From contig JAFAFA010000152.1 of assembly GCA_023423695.1 (NCBI GenBank), positions 62,001-126,000 of the forward strand: a stretch of 64,000 nt of DNA. The letters run 5' to 3'. This DNA comes from Pseudomonadota bacterium. Lineage in GTDB: Bacteria; Pseudomonadota; Alphaproteobacteria; Azospirillales; Azospirillaceae. The notes under the pieces were generated by a model. That model worked only from the letters and a program-made list of their open reading frames with translations, was not told the DNA's origin and did not search any database. The position numbers and the translations under genes are program-made. Shown here one piece after another: positions 7,943 to 16,647 of the stretch (the stretch's first letter is position 1; each line of letters opens with the position of its first letter).

Positions 7943-8901
7943 AGCTTCCCCTGCGCGCGAAGCCGGCAGCGGACACCGCGGCCTCCCCCATCGCCGCGCC
8001 GCCGCGCCGCCGCCGCCGCAAGGAGTGGATGAACCGGCCGGAGCGCAGCACGACGGCGGCGATCAAGTTCATCGTCTGGGTGGCCCTGCGGCTCGGCCGG
8101 CGGGCGGCGAGGCTGCTGCTCTTCCCGATCTGCCTCTATTTCGTGCTGTTCTCGCGTAAGCCGCGCAAGGCCTCGGCGCTGTTCCTGTCCAAGGCGCTGG
8201 GGCGGACGCCCAGGTTCGGCGACCTGTTCCGCCACTATCACGTCTTCGCCGCCTGCCTGCTCGACCGCGTCTTCTTCCTGAACGACCAGTCCGACGATTT
8301 CGACATCCGCGTCCATGGCGAGGACATCGTCATGGACCTGATGGAGCGGGGGGAGGGCTGCCTGCTGCTCGGCGCCCATATGGGCAGCTTCGAGGCGATC
8401 CGCATGCTGGGCCACCGCCAGCAGGACCTGCGCGTCAGCCTCGTGATGTACGAGGAGAATGCGCGCAAGATCAATTCGGTGCTCAACGCCATCAACCCGC
8501 TGCTGTCGATGGAGGTGATCGGGCTCGGCCGGCCGGATTCGATGCTGCGCGTGCGCGAACGGTTGGATCAGGGCCACTTCGTCGGCATGCTGGCCGACCG
8601 CACCCTGGACGGGGAGGAGGAGGTGCGCCTGCCCTTCCTGGGCCAGCCGGCCGGCTTCGCCCTGGGCCCATTCCAGTTGGCGGCAATGCTGAAGCGGCCG
8701 GTGGTGCTGATGGTCGGGATCTATCAAGGCGGACGGCGCTACGACGTCCATTTCGAGCGGATCGCCGACTTCTCCGATGTGCCGGTGCAGGACCGCCCGG
8801 GTCTGGTGCGTTGGGCCGCCGGCCGCTTCGCCGACCGGCTGGAGCATTACGCCCGCTCCCACCCCTACAACTGGTTCAATTTCTATGATTTCTGGAAATA
8901 A
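7939..8901 (+). CDS. LpxL/HtrB-family lysophospholipid acyltransferase
   Basis: This 320-residue membrane-associated protein has a basic N-terminus with an Arg-rich run, hydrophobic segments near 42-72, and the HX4E catalytic motif (H147…E152 in AHMGSFE) of the LpxL-type LPLAT family. APE clusters typically encode such an acyltransferase, thought to attach the polyene to a lipid or sugar anchor. The acceptor here is unknown. It begins inside the stop of the dehydratase gene and overlaps the next gene by 17 bp. Confidence 0.85.
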   Translation: MKLPLRAKPAADTAASPIAAPPRRRRRKEWMNRPERSTTAAIKFIVWVALRLGRRAARLLLFPICLYFVLFSRKPRKASALFLSKALGRTPRFGDLFRHYHVFAACLLDRVFFLNDQSDDFDIRVHGEDIVMDLMERGEGCLLLGAHMGSFEAIRMLGHRQQDLRVSLVMYEENARKINSVLNAINPLLSMEVIGLGRPDSMLRVRERLDQGHFVGMLADRTLDGEEEVRLPFLGQPAGFALGPFQLAAMLKRPVVLMVGIYQGGRRYDVHFERIADFSDVPVQDRPGLVRWAAGRFADRLEHYARSHPYNWFNFYDFWK

Positions 8902-9487
8902 GCCGGGGCGGCGCCTGATCTCAGTGGGACTCGCCGCGGTCCTGCTGGCCGGCGCCTTGCCGGCCGTGGCAGCGGAACCCTGGGGTCTCGAGGACCTGTT
9001 CGCCCGGTTCGCCGCGGTCGGCAGCTCCAACGCCCGCTTCGTCGAAACCCGCGAGGTCAGCCTGCTGAACGCGCCGTTGGAGAGCAGCGGCACGCTGACC
9101 TACCGGCGCCCGGATTTCCTGGAAAAGCGCACGCTGCAACCCCAGGCGGAAAGCCTGCGGCTGGAGGCCGACCGGCTGTCGCTGACCCAGGCCGACGGAG
9201 CGTCGCGCACGCTGTCGGTATCCTCCATGCCGGAAATCCAGACCTATGTGGAGAGCATCCGCGCGACCCTGCGCGGCGACGTGCCGACCATCATGCGCTT
9301 CTACGAGGTTGCGCTGGAGGGCACGGCGCAGGACTGGCGCATGCAGCTGACCCCGCGGGCGGATGAGGCGCGCGCAGCGGTGCAGCGCATCGTCATCGCC
9401 GGCCGGGAGGCGGTGATCCGCCGGATCGAAATTCTCCAGGCCGACGGCGACCGTTCGGTCATGACCATCCAACCGGACCCCGCATGA
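8885..9487 (+). CDS. LolA-like periplasmic carrier protein
   Basis: The 200-residue protein has a clear Sec signal peptide (basic start, hydrophobic stretch, AVAAEP cleavage region near residue 30). It is followed by a LolA-type beta-rich domain with the recurring family element GTLTYRRPDFLEKR. Cluster-encoded LolA paralogues are thought to move the lipid-like pigment across the periplasm. The ATG at 8885 overlaps the acyltransferase end and gives the complete signal peptide. The stop overlaps the exporter start (ATGA). Confidence 0.85.
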   Translation: MISGNKPGRRLISVGLAAVLLAGALPAVAAEPWGLEDLFARFAAVGSSNARFVETREVSLLNAPLESSGTLTYRRPDFLEKRTLQPQAESLRLEADRLSLTQADGASRTLSVSSMPEIQTYVESIRATLRGDVPTIMRFYEVALEGTAQDWRMQLTPRADEARAAVQRIVIAGREAVIRRIEILQADGDRSVMTIQPDPA

Positions 9488-11856
9488 CCGGTGCGGTGCG
9501 ACGGGCCGGATGGGGGGCCGGATGGGGCATCGCGCTGTGGCTGGCCGGGCTGATCGCCTGCGGGCTGCTGGTGGCGCGCACGCCCGTCACCGCCGACCTT
9601 TCCGCCTTCCTGCCCCGCTCGCCGTCCCCGACCCAGCAATTGCTGGTCGATCAACTGCGTGACGGCGTCGTCTCGCGGCTGATCCTGGTTGCCATAGAGG
9701 GCGACGCCCCCGACCGGCTGACCGGTCTCAGCCGCGGCCTCGCCGCCCGGCTGCGCGGCAACCCGCTGGTAGCCACGGTGGAAAACGGCGAACGGACCGG
9801 CCGCGGCGCCGACGGCGCCTATCTCTGGACCAACCGCTATCTGCTCAGCCCCGCCATCACCCCCGACCGCTTCACCGCAGACGGGCTGCGGCAGGCCTTG
9901 GAGAACGACCTGCGCCTTCTGCAATCGCCAGCGGGGATGTTCCTGAAACAGGCCTTACCGGCCGATCCCACCGCCGAAATCCTGCGCCTGACCGACCGGA
10001 TGCTTGGCGGCGCCGGCCGTCCGGCCAGCCGTGACGGGGTGTGGGTTTCGGCGGATGGGGCGCGGACGCTGCTGCTGGTACAGACGACCGCCCCTGGCTT
10101 CGACCTCGACGCCCAGCAGAAGACGCTGGACCTCGTCCGCAACGCCTTCGATCAAGTCCGGGGGACGGACGGCGCCGCGCGGCTGGTGATGACGGGGCCG
10201 GCTGTCTTCTCCGTCCAGACGCGCGACCGGATCGAGGCGGATGCGACCCGCGCCTCCATCACCGCGACGCTGCTGGTAGCCGGGGTGATGCTGCTGGTCT
10301 ACCGCTCCTTGCGCGTTCTGGCGCTGTCTCTGCTGCCCGCGGCGACCGGCGCCCTGGCCGGCGTGGCCGCGGTCGGGCTGGGTTTCGGCACCGTGCACGG
10401 CATCACGCTGGGCTTCGGCGTGACCCTGCTGGGCGAGAGCGTCGATTACGCCATCTATCTCTTCACCCAGACCCAACCGGGCAGCCCGGCGCGACGGACT
10501 CTGCTGCGCATCTGGCCGACGCTTCTGCTGGGGGTCGCGACCTCCATCGTCGGTTTCGGGGCGATGTTGTTCTCCAGCTTCAGTGGGCTGGCGCAGCTCG
10601 GCCTCTTCTCCATCACCGGGCTGCTGGTGGCGCTGGCCGTCACCCGCTGGGTGCTGCCGACCCTGTTGCCGGAGGGATATTCTACGGAGCGGCCGGCACG
10701 GCTGGCGCCGCTGCTGATCGCGCTGACCTGGGCGGCCCCGACCTTGCGCCTGCCGCTCGCCGCCGCGACGCTGCTATCGCTGGCGTGGCTGGTCCACCAG
10801 GGTCCGGCCGTCTGGTCGGCGGAGCTGTCCAGCCTGAGCCCCATCGCGGAGGCCGACCAGAAGCTGGACGAGGCGCTGCGCCGCGATCTCGGCGCGCCCG
10901 ATGCCGGCCACCTGCTGGTCACCAGCGCCGCCACGGCGGACGAGGCCTTGGCCGCCGCCGAACGGCTGGCCGCCCCGCTGGAGGCGCTGGTCCGCGACCG
11001 CCTGATCGCCGGCTACGACTCCCCTGCCCTGACGCTGCCGAGCCAAGCGATCCAGCGCGCGCGCCAAGCCGCCCTGCCGCCGCCCGACACTCTGCGCACG
11101 GCGCTGAACGAAGCGCTGCAGGGCCTGCCCTTCCGTCCCGATGCCTTTGCCCCCTTCCTGGCCGATGCGGAGAAGGCACGGACCATGCCGCTGCTGACCC
11201 CGGCCAGCCTGGACGGCACCAGCCTTAAGCTGAAGCTCGACTCCCTGCTTGTCCGCAATGGGGACGGCTGGACCGCCATGCTGCCGTTGCGCGGCGTCAC
11301 CGACCCGCAGGCCGTCGCCGCCCGGATGGCCGGCGAGGAGGAGGCGCGCGGAGCCGTCCTGCTGAATCTGAAGGAGGAGTCCGACCACCTCTACCGCACC
11401 TACCGGCAGGAGGCGCTGACGCTGGCGGTGCTGGGTGCGGTCGCCATCATGCTGCTGCTGGCGGCGGCGCTCCGCTCCCTGCGGTCGCTGGTGGTGGCGG
11501 TGATGCCGCTGGCAGCGGCGGTGGTCGTCACCATGGCACTGCTGACGGCTCTGGGACAGGCGCTGTCGATCTTCCATCTGGTGGGGCTGCTGCTGGTGGT
11601 CGGGGTGGGGTCCAACTATTCGCTGCTGTTCGAGCGGCCGGAGCCGTCCGCCGCCTTGCGCGAACGCACGGTCGCGTCCGTCGCCATCGCCAACCTCTGC
11701 ACGGTCATCGGCTTCGGCACGCTGGCTTTCTCCGGCATCCCCGTTCTGCACGGCATCGGCATGACCGTCGCCATCGGCGCCTTCCTCAGCCTCGCCTTCG
11801 CCGCGGTGCTGAGCAGGCAGAACCCCGCCGCACGGGAGGTGGAGGGACATGCCTGA
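9484..11856 (+). CDS. MMPL/RND-family exporter of the aryl-polyene-like cluster
   Basis: This 790-residue inner-membrane protein has the RND/MMPL plan: one N-terminal helix (about 10-30), a periplasmic domain, a six-helix block (about 255-420), a second periplasmic domain, and a second helix block (about 640-785). The motif GFGVTLLGESVDYAIYLF in the first block and VGVGSNYSLLFER in the second are the repeated TM4-type elements. It likely exports the completed pigment lipid with the LolA-like protein. Coupled by ATGA to the gene before it and overlapping the next by 8 bp. Confidence 0.9.
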   Translation: MTGAVRRAGWGAGWGIALWLAGLIACGLLVARTPVTADLSAFLPRSPSPTQQLLVDQLRDGVVSRLILVAIEGDAPDRLTGLSRGLAARLRGNPLVATVENGERTGRGADGAYLWTNRYLLSPAITPDRFTADGLRQALENDLRLLQSPAGMFLKQALPADPTAEILRLTDRMLGGAGRPASRDGVWVSADGARTLLLVQTTAPGFDLDAQQKTLDLVRNAFDQVRGTDGAARLVMTGPAVFSVQTRDRIEADATRASITATLLVAGVMLLVYRSLRVLALSLLPAATGALAGVAAVGLGFGTVHGITLGFGVTLLGESVDYAIYLFTQTQPGSPARRTLLRIWPTLLLGVATSIVGFGAMLFSSFSGLAQLGLFSITGLLVALAVTRWVLPTLLPEGYSTERPARLAPLLIALTWAAPTLRLPLAAATLLSLAWLVHQGPAVWSAELSSLSPIAEADQKLDEALRRDLGAPDAGHLLVTSAATADEALAAAERLAAPLEALVRDRLIAGYDSPALTLPSQAIQRARQAALPPPDTLRTALNEALQGLPFRPDAFAPFLADAEKARTMPLLTPASLDGTSLKLKLDSLLVRNGDGWTAMLPLRGVTDPQAVAARMAGEEEARGAVLLNLKEESDHLYRTYRQEALTLAVLGAVAIMLLLAAALRSLRSLVVAVMPLAAAVVVTMALLTALGQALSIFHLVGLLLVVGVGSNYSLLFERPEPSAALRERTVASVAIANLCTVIGFGTLAFSGIPVLHGIGMTVAIGAFLSLAFAAVLSRQNPAAREVEGHA

Positions 11857-12673
11857 ACCCGCGCGCTGGCGCCCGACACCCCTGCTGCGGGCATCCGCCC
11901 TTCTGCATGTCGCCGCCGTGGCCGGCGTAGCGGCGTCGCCGGCATCCTGGCCCTGGGCATTGGGAGCCGTGGCAGGCAACCACGCCCTGCTGGGCGCCAT
12001 CGGGCTTTGGCCGCGCAGCAGCCTGCTCGGCCCCAACCTGCGCCGCCTGCCGGCGGCCAATGCACGGCTTGGTCAGGTCGGTCTCTGCTTCGACGATGGG
12101 CCCGATCCAAAGGTGACGCCCGCCGTCCTCGACTTGCTCGACCGCGCGGGCGCCCGCGCCAGCTTCTTCTGCATCGCCGACCGCGCCGCCCGCCACCCCA
12201 CCCTGGTCGAAGCCATCGTCCGCCGCGGCCATACAGTGGAGAACCACAGCTGGCACCATTCCCACCGCTTCGCCGCCATGGGCATCCGCGCGATCCGGCG
12301 CGAGGTGGGAGAGGCGCAAACGATCCTCACCAATCTCGCCGGCCGACCGCCGCGCTTCTTCAAGCCGCCAGCGGGATTGCGCAACCCCCTGCTCGATCCC
12401 GTCCTCGCCGGATTCGGCCTGCGTCTGGCGACCTGGACCCGGCGCGGCTTTGATGCGGTGCGGCGCGATCCGGCGGCGGTGGAACGGCGCCTGCTCCGCG
12501 GCCTCGGCCCCGGCGACCTGCTGATGCTGCATGATGGCACGGCCGCCCGGGACGGCGCCGGCAGGCCGGTGGTCCTGGCGGTACTGCCGCGCCTGCTCGA
12601 CCGTCTGGCGGCGCAGGGGCTGACGGCCGTATCGCTGGAAGGGGTGGCCCCCGATGGAGAGGAAGATGTCTGA
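11849..12673 (+). CDS. Polysaccharide deacetylase (CE4/NodB domain) inside the cluster
   Basis: The 274-residue protein has one or two hydrophobic segments in residues 12-55 and then a NodB domain. Motif 1 is FDDGPD (D82, D83), motif 2 HSWHH (H133, H137 as metal ligands), motif 3 RFFKPPAG, and motif 5 LMLHDG near the end. CE4 enzymes remove acetyl groups from N-acetyl sugars using a divalent metal. Inside this operon it may trim an acetyl group from a glycan attached to the polyene, but this is inference. It overlaps both neighbours, so it is co-translated with them. Confidence 0.85.
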   Translation: MPEPARWRPTPLLRASALLHVAAVAGVAASPASWPWALGAVAGNHALLGAIGLWPRSSLLGPNLRRLPAANARLGQVGLCFDDGPDPKVTPAVLDLLDRAGARASFFCIADRAARHPTLVEAIVRRGHTVENHSWHHSHRFAAMGIRAIRREVGEAQTILTNLAGRPPRFFKPPAGLRNPLLDPVLAGFGLRLATWTRRGFDAVRRDPAAVERRLLRGLGPGDLLMLHDGTAARDGAGRPVVLAVLPRLLDRLAAQGLTAVSLEGVAPDGEEDV

Positions 12674-13475
12674 CGCCGTCTTCCGGGAACTGGCGACCGC
12701 CGCCGCCCGGCCCTACCGCCCCTGCGGCCGCTACGCTTGGCATTTCGCCAAGGGTAAGCTCATCGGCGACCCAGTCTTCCGCCACCTGTTGAGCCAGTCG
12801 CTGCTTCCCGCCCACGGGCGGCTGCTCGACCTCGGCTGTGGGCAAGGCGTGCTGACGGCGCTGCTGCGCGCCGCAGCCGACCGGCACGCCTCCGGCGACT
12901 GGCCGGCGGACTGGCCGGCCCCGCCCGCCGACCTCGCCACCCAGGGGGTCGAACTGTCGCCCCGGCGGGTCCGAATTGCCCGGATGGCGCTGGGCGCGGA
13001 TGCCGTCAGCCTTGGGGACATCCGCAAGGCCGACCTGCCGCCCAGCGACGCCATCGTCATCCTGGACGTCCTTCTCTATCTGAACCCGGCAGAGCAGGCG
13101 GCGGTGCTGGCCCGCTGCGCCGAGGCGCTGGCGCCGGGCGGTGTTCTGCTGCTACGGGAGGCGGATTCCGATGGCGGCCTGCCGTTCCAAGTCACCCGCT
13201 GGGCCGAGCAGGCGGCCTGCGCCGCACGTGGCCAATGGCGGCAGGTCCTGACCTACCGACCTTCGGCCGACTGGTTATCCCTGCTGAACGGGCTGGGCCT
13301 GACCGCCATGGCCCTGCCGATGAGCCGGGGCACACCGTTCGCCAACACCTTGTTCATAGCCCGCCGAAGCAGAGAGCCAGTCCATTTTTGTCCTTCCTCG
13401 CATGAAATTGCGGATGCTAGCATTCAAGGAACAATGAAAACGCAGACCAACCGCAGACCCGCCCAACATTCATAA
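12666..13475 (+). CDS. Class I SAM-dependent methyltransferase
   Basis: The methyltransferase has the SAM-binding motif LLDLGCGQG near residues 53-61, an acidic end of strand 2 in GVELSPRR, and IVILDVLLYL as motif post-I. Aryl-polyene clusters often contain a methyltransferase that modifies the aromatic head, and this is the best candidate here. The ATG at 12666 follows GGAGAGGAAG and overlaps the deacetylase stop. An ATG four codons upstream (12654) is equally in frame and possible. The C-terminal ~30 residues look unstructured. Confidence 0.8.
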   Translation: MSDAVFRELATAAARPYRPCGRYAWHFAKGKLIGDPVFRHLLSQSLLPAHGRLLDLGCGQGVLTALLRAAADRHASGDWPADWPAPPADLATQGVELSPRRVRIARMALGADAVSLGDIRKADLPPSDAIVILDVLLYLNPAEQAAVLARCAEALAPGGVLLLREADSDGGLPFQVTRWAEQAACAARGQWRQVLTYRPSADWLSLLNGLGLTAMALPMSRGTPFANTLFIARRSREPVHFCPSSHEIADASIQGTMKTQTNRRPAQHS

Positions 13476-13485
13476 GAAATTCGCC

Positions 13486-14679
13486 GTGCATCCACTTGCC
13501 ATAAGCCATATGAGCATCGTCAGCAGCCTTGGCGCTGGGCAGGATGCCACCCTGGATGCTCTGCGCAATGGCCGTGGCGGCCTGAAGCCTTGCAATTTTG
13601 AGACGGTCACGCTCGACACGCACATCGGCGAGGTGGAGGGATTGGCCGATGCCCGCCTTCCGGCCGAGCTTGCCGGCTATGAGTGCCGCAACAACCGGCT
13701 GGCTGACATGGCATTGCGGCAGGACGGCTTCGCCGAAGCGGTCGCTGCGGCCCGGGAACGCTATGACGCGCACCGGATCGGCATCTTCCTCGGCACCAGC
13801 ACCTCCGGCATCCTCTCTGCGGAGCTGGCCTTCCGGGCGCGCGATCCGCAGACCGGCGCCCTGCCCGCCGGCTTTAACTTCGCCACCACCCACAGCACCG
13901 GCTCGCTCGCCGATTTCGTCCGCCGCCGCCTGGGGCTGGAGGGACCGGCCTTCGTCGTCTCGTCCGCCTGTGCCACCACATCGAAGGTCTTCGCCAACGC
14001 CGCCCGCATGATCGCCGCCGGCCTGTGCGACGCAGCGGTGGTCGGCGGGGCCGACAGCCTGTGCCTGACCACGCTCTACGGATTCCATTCGCTGGAGTTG
14101 GTCTCCCCCACCCCATGCCGGCCGTTCGACGCGCAGCGCAGCGGCGTCTCGCTGGGTGAAGCCGCCGGTTTCGCCCTGCTGGAGCGCGCGGCTTGCAGGC
14201 CGGCGCCGGGAAGCGTCCATCTCCTCGGGGCCGGCGAAAGCAACGATGCCCACCACATGTCCACTCCGCATCCGGAGGGGCTGGGGGCGCGGCTGGCGAT
14301 GGAGCGGGCGCTGGCCGATGCCGGCCTGCAGCCTCGCGACATCGACTACGTCAATCTGCACGGCACCGCCACCACCTACGGCGACGCGGCGGAGGACCGT
14401 GCCATCACGGAGTTGCTCGGCACCCGCACCCCGGTCAGCTCGACCAAGGGCTATACCGGCCACACGCTGGGCGCCGCCGGCATCGTCGAGGCGATCGTCA
14501 GCATTTTGGCCCTGCGAACCGGGTTGATCCCCGGCAGCCCGCAGACCCGCAATCTCGATCCCGCCCTGCGCAGCCGCTATCTCCAGGCCAACGAAACCGG
14601 ACGGATGGACCGCGTGATGACCAATTCCTTCGGGTTCGGCGGCAGCAACAGCAGCCTGATCTTCGGGTGGGCCGCGTGA
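13486..14679 (+). CDS. Beta-ketoacyl-ACP synthase (catalytic KS, FabF-like)
   Basis: The 397-residue condensing enzyme has an intact Cys-His-His triad: C162 in SSACATTSK, H292 in NLHGTATTYGD and H326 in KGYTGHTLGAAG, plus K321. It extends the chain with malonyl-ACP. The following gene encodes its probable non-catalytic partner, as in type II polyketide KS/CLF pairs. The start is GTG at 13486; an ATG eight codons later (13510) is the alternative, and neither has a strong ribosome binding site. The stop overlaps the partner's start (TGATG). Confidence 0.9.
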   Translation: MHPLAISHMSIVSSLGAGQDATLDALRNGRGGLKPCNFETVTLDTHIGEVEGLADARLPAELAGYECRNNRLADMALRQDGFAEAVAAARERYDAHRIGIFLGTSTSGILSAELAFRARDPQTGALPAGFNFATTHSTGSLADFVRRRLGLEGPAFVVSSACATTSKVFANAARMIAAGLCDAAVVGGADSLCLTTLYGFHSLELVSPTPCRPFDAQRSGVSLGEAAGFALLERAACRPAPGSVHLLGAGESNDAHHMSTPHPEGLGARLAMERALADAGLQPRDIDYVNLHGTATTYGDAAEDRAITELLGTRTPVSSTKGYTGHTLGAAGIVEAIVSILALRTGLIPGSPQTRNLDPALRSRYLQANETGRMDRVMTNSFGFGGSNSSLIFGWAA

Positions 14680-15488
14680 TGCGGGTCCATGTCGAGGGCA
14701 TCGGCCTGCTCGGCCCCGGTCTGTCCGGCTGGGAGGTATCGCGCGCCATCCTCATCGGCGACAGCCCCTATGTGGCGACACCCGCCGTGCTGAGCGCCAG
14801 CCCCCTGCTGCCGCCGGCCGAGCGGCGCCGCAGTGTGCCGACGGTCAAGCTCGCCATGGCGGTGGGCGCGGAAGCGATGGAGCAGGCCGGCCGCGATCCC
14901 GCGACCGTCGCCACCGTCTTCGCCTCCTCCAGCGGCGACCCCGACACGCTGCACCAGATCCTGGAAACGCTGGCGACGGAAGAGCGCGAGATCTCGCCGA
15001 CGCGCTTCCACAACTCCGTCCACAATGCGCCGGCCGGCTATTGGAGCATCGCTACCCGCTCGCGCGAGCCCTCCACCAGCCTGTCGGCCCATGACGAGAG
15101 CTTCCAGGCCGGCCTGCTAGAGGCGGCGGCGGAGGTGGTGGCCGACGGTTGGACAGTCGGGCTGATCGCCTACGACCTGCCCTATCCGGAGCCGCTCAAC
15201 AAGGTCCGCCCCATCGCCGGGAGCTTCGGCACCGCGCTGGTGCTGACGCCGCAGCCGACGGGCCGCTGCCTCGCTTGCCTGGACATCGACATCACGCGGG
15301 GGGATGAGCCGCTCACCCGTATGGCCGATATCGGACTGGAGGCGCTGCGGACCGGCAACCCGACCGCCCGCGCCCTGCCGCTGCTGTCGGCGCTGGCGCA
15401 CGTCTGTGCGGGCGGCGGCCCCGAGACGGTGGTGTTGGACCTGCCACCGGGTGGACGGGTGGTGATCCGGGTGTGCGTGCCATGCTGA
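14679..15488 (+). CDS. Ketosynthase-like chain-length factor (lacks active-site Cys)
   Basis: This 269-residue protein matches the short N-terminal ketosynthase-like family (Ketoacyl-synt_2) found beside APE ketosynthases. The region that should hold the nucleophilic Cys reads TSLSAHDESFQAG, with no Cys. The C-terminal half of a full KS, with its two histidine motifs, is absent. It most likely forms a heterodimer with the upstream KS and sets chain length. It is translationally coupled on both sides. Confidence 0.85.
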   Translation: MRVHVEGIGLLGPGLSGWEVSRAILIGDSPYVATPAVLSASPLLPPAERRRSVPTVKLAMAVGAEAMEQAGRDPATVATVFASSSGDPDTLHQILETLATEEREISPTRFHNSVHNAPAGYWSIATRSREPSTSLSAHDESFQAGLLEAAAEVVADGWTVGLIAYDLPYPEPLNKVRPIAGSFGTALVLTPQPTGRCLACLDIDITRGDEPLTRMADIGLEALRTGNPTARALPLLSALAHVCAGGGPETVVLDLPPGGRVVIRVCVPC

Positions 15489-15931
15489 TGACGCGCAGAG
15501 CGTTGGCGGACCTCATTCCCCATGCCGACACCATGTGCCTGCTGGACGGCGTGCTGTCCTGGGACGAGACCCGCATCCGCTGCATCGCGCGCAGCCATCG
15601 CGAACCGGACAATCCGCTGCGCCATGCCGGACGGCTCGCCGCCCTGTGCGGGGTGGAATACGCGTCGCAGGCGATGGCGGCGCATGGCGGGCTGACGGGG
15701 GGAGGAACGCGCCCGACCGCGGGATATCTCGCCAGCCTGCGCGACCTCACCTGCCACGTCGAACGGCTGGACGATGTGGCGGACGACCTGATCATCGATG
15801 CCGAGAACCTGACCGGCGAAGGCAGCCGCGTGATCTATGCCTTCTCCATCACGGCAGGCGACCGCGACTTGTTGAACGGCCGGGCGGCGGTGGTGATCGA
15901 CGCCGGGATTGCGGATTTGGGGGCGGCATGA
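15488..15931 (+). CDS. ApeP-like hotdog 3-hydroxyacyl-ACP dehydratase
   Basis: The 147-residue protein resembles the ApeP dehydratase subfamily, with IPHADTMCLLD at 10-20 (H12) and RHAGRLAALCGVEYASQAMAAHGG at about 45-68 (H46, E57). It would act with the smaller dehydratase at 7634 to introduce the double bonds. The start at 15488 shares a base with the previous stop (TGATG); an ATG two codons upstream (15482) is possible. Its own stop overlaps the fabG-like start (ATGA). Confidence 0.8.
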   Translation: MTRRALADLIPHADTMCLLDGVLSWDETRIRCIARSHREPDNPLRHAGRLAALCGVEYASQAMAAHGGLTGGGTRPTAGYLASLRDLTCHVERLDDVADDLIIDAENLTGEGSRVIYAFSITAGDRDLLNGRAAVVIDAGIADLGAA

Positions 15932-16647
15932 GACGCGCACTCGTTACCGGCGGCAGCGGGGCGTTGGGGGCTGCGATCTGCCGGGCGCTGGCGGGCGACG
16001 GCTGCCATGTGCTGGTTCACGCCAACGGCGCCACAGACCGCGCGGCGGCGTTGGCGGAGGAGATTGCCGCGGCCGGCGGGTCGGCGGAGCCGCTGGCCTT
16101 CGACGTCACCGACGCCGATGCGGCGGCGGCCGCTCTGGAGCGCGTGCTGGAGGCTGGCCCGATCCAGGTCCTGGTCAACAATGCCGGCATCCATGACGAT
16201 GCCGTGATGCCGGCAATGCGGCGGGAGCAGTGGAGCCGCGTGGTGGACGTCTCGCTCAACGGCTTCTTCAACGTGACCCAACCGCTGTTGATGCCAATGA
16301 TCGGCACGCGCTGGGGACGCATCGTCACCGTATCGTCGGTGGCGGCCATCGCCGGCAACCGCGGCCAGACAAACTATGCCGCCGCCAAGGCCGGGCTGCA
16401 TGGGGCGACCAAGTCGCTGGCGCTGGAACTGGCGCCGCGCGGCATCACCGTCAATGCGGTGGCGCCGGGCATCATCGCCTCGCCGATGGCCGATGCCGCT
16501 TTCGACGCCGAAACCGTCAAGCGGATGGTGCCGATGAAGCGTGCCGGCCGGCCGGAGGAGGTGGCGGACCTCGTCGCCTTCCTGGCGTCCGACCGTGCCG
16601 CCTACATCTCCGGTCAGATCATCTCGATCAACGGGGGGATGATCTGA
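15928..16647 (+). CDS. 3-oxoacyl-ACP reductase (FabG-like SDR)
   Basis: The 239-residue short-chain dehydrogenase has an N-terminal TGGSGALG cofactor motif (7-14), VNNAG at about 83-87, and the catalytic set S137, Y150, K154. As the last gene of the forward operon it would reduce the 3-keto group before dehydration. Its last 20 bp overlap the 3' end of the converging glycosyltransferase gene, so the two transcripts meet tail to tail with no terminator between them. Confidence 0.9.
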   Translation: MRRALVTGGSGALGAAICRALAGDGCHVLVHANGATDRAAALAEEIAAAGGSAEPLAFDVTDADAAAAALERVLEAGPIQVLVNNAGIHDDAVMPAMRREQWSRVVDVSLNGFFNVTQPLLMPMIGTRWGRIVTVSSVAAIAGNRGQTNYAAAKAGLHGATKSLALELAPRGITVNAVAPGIIASPMADAAFDAETVKRMVPMKRAGRPEEVADLVAFLASDRAAYISGQIISINGGMI

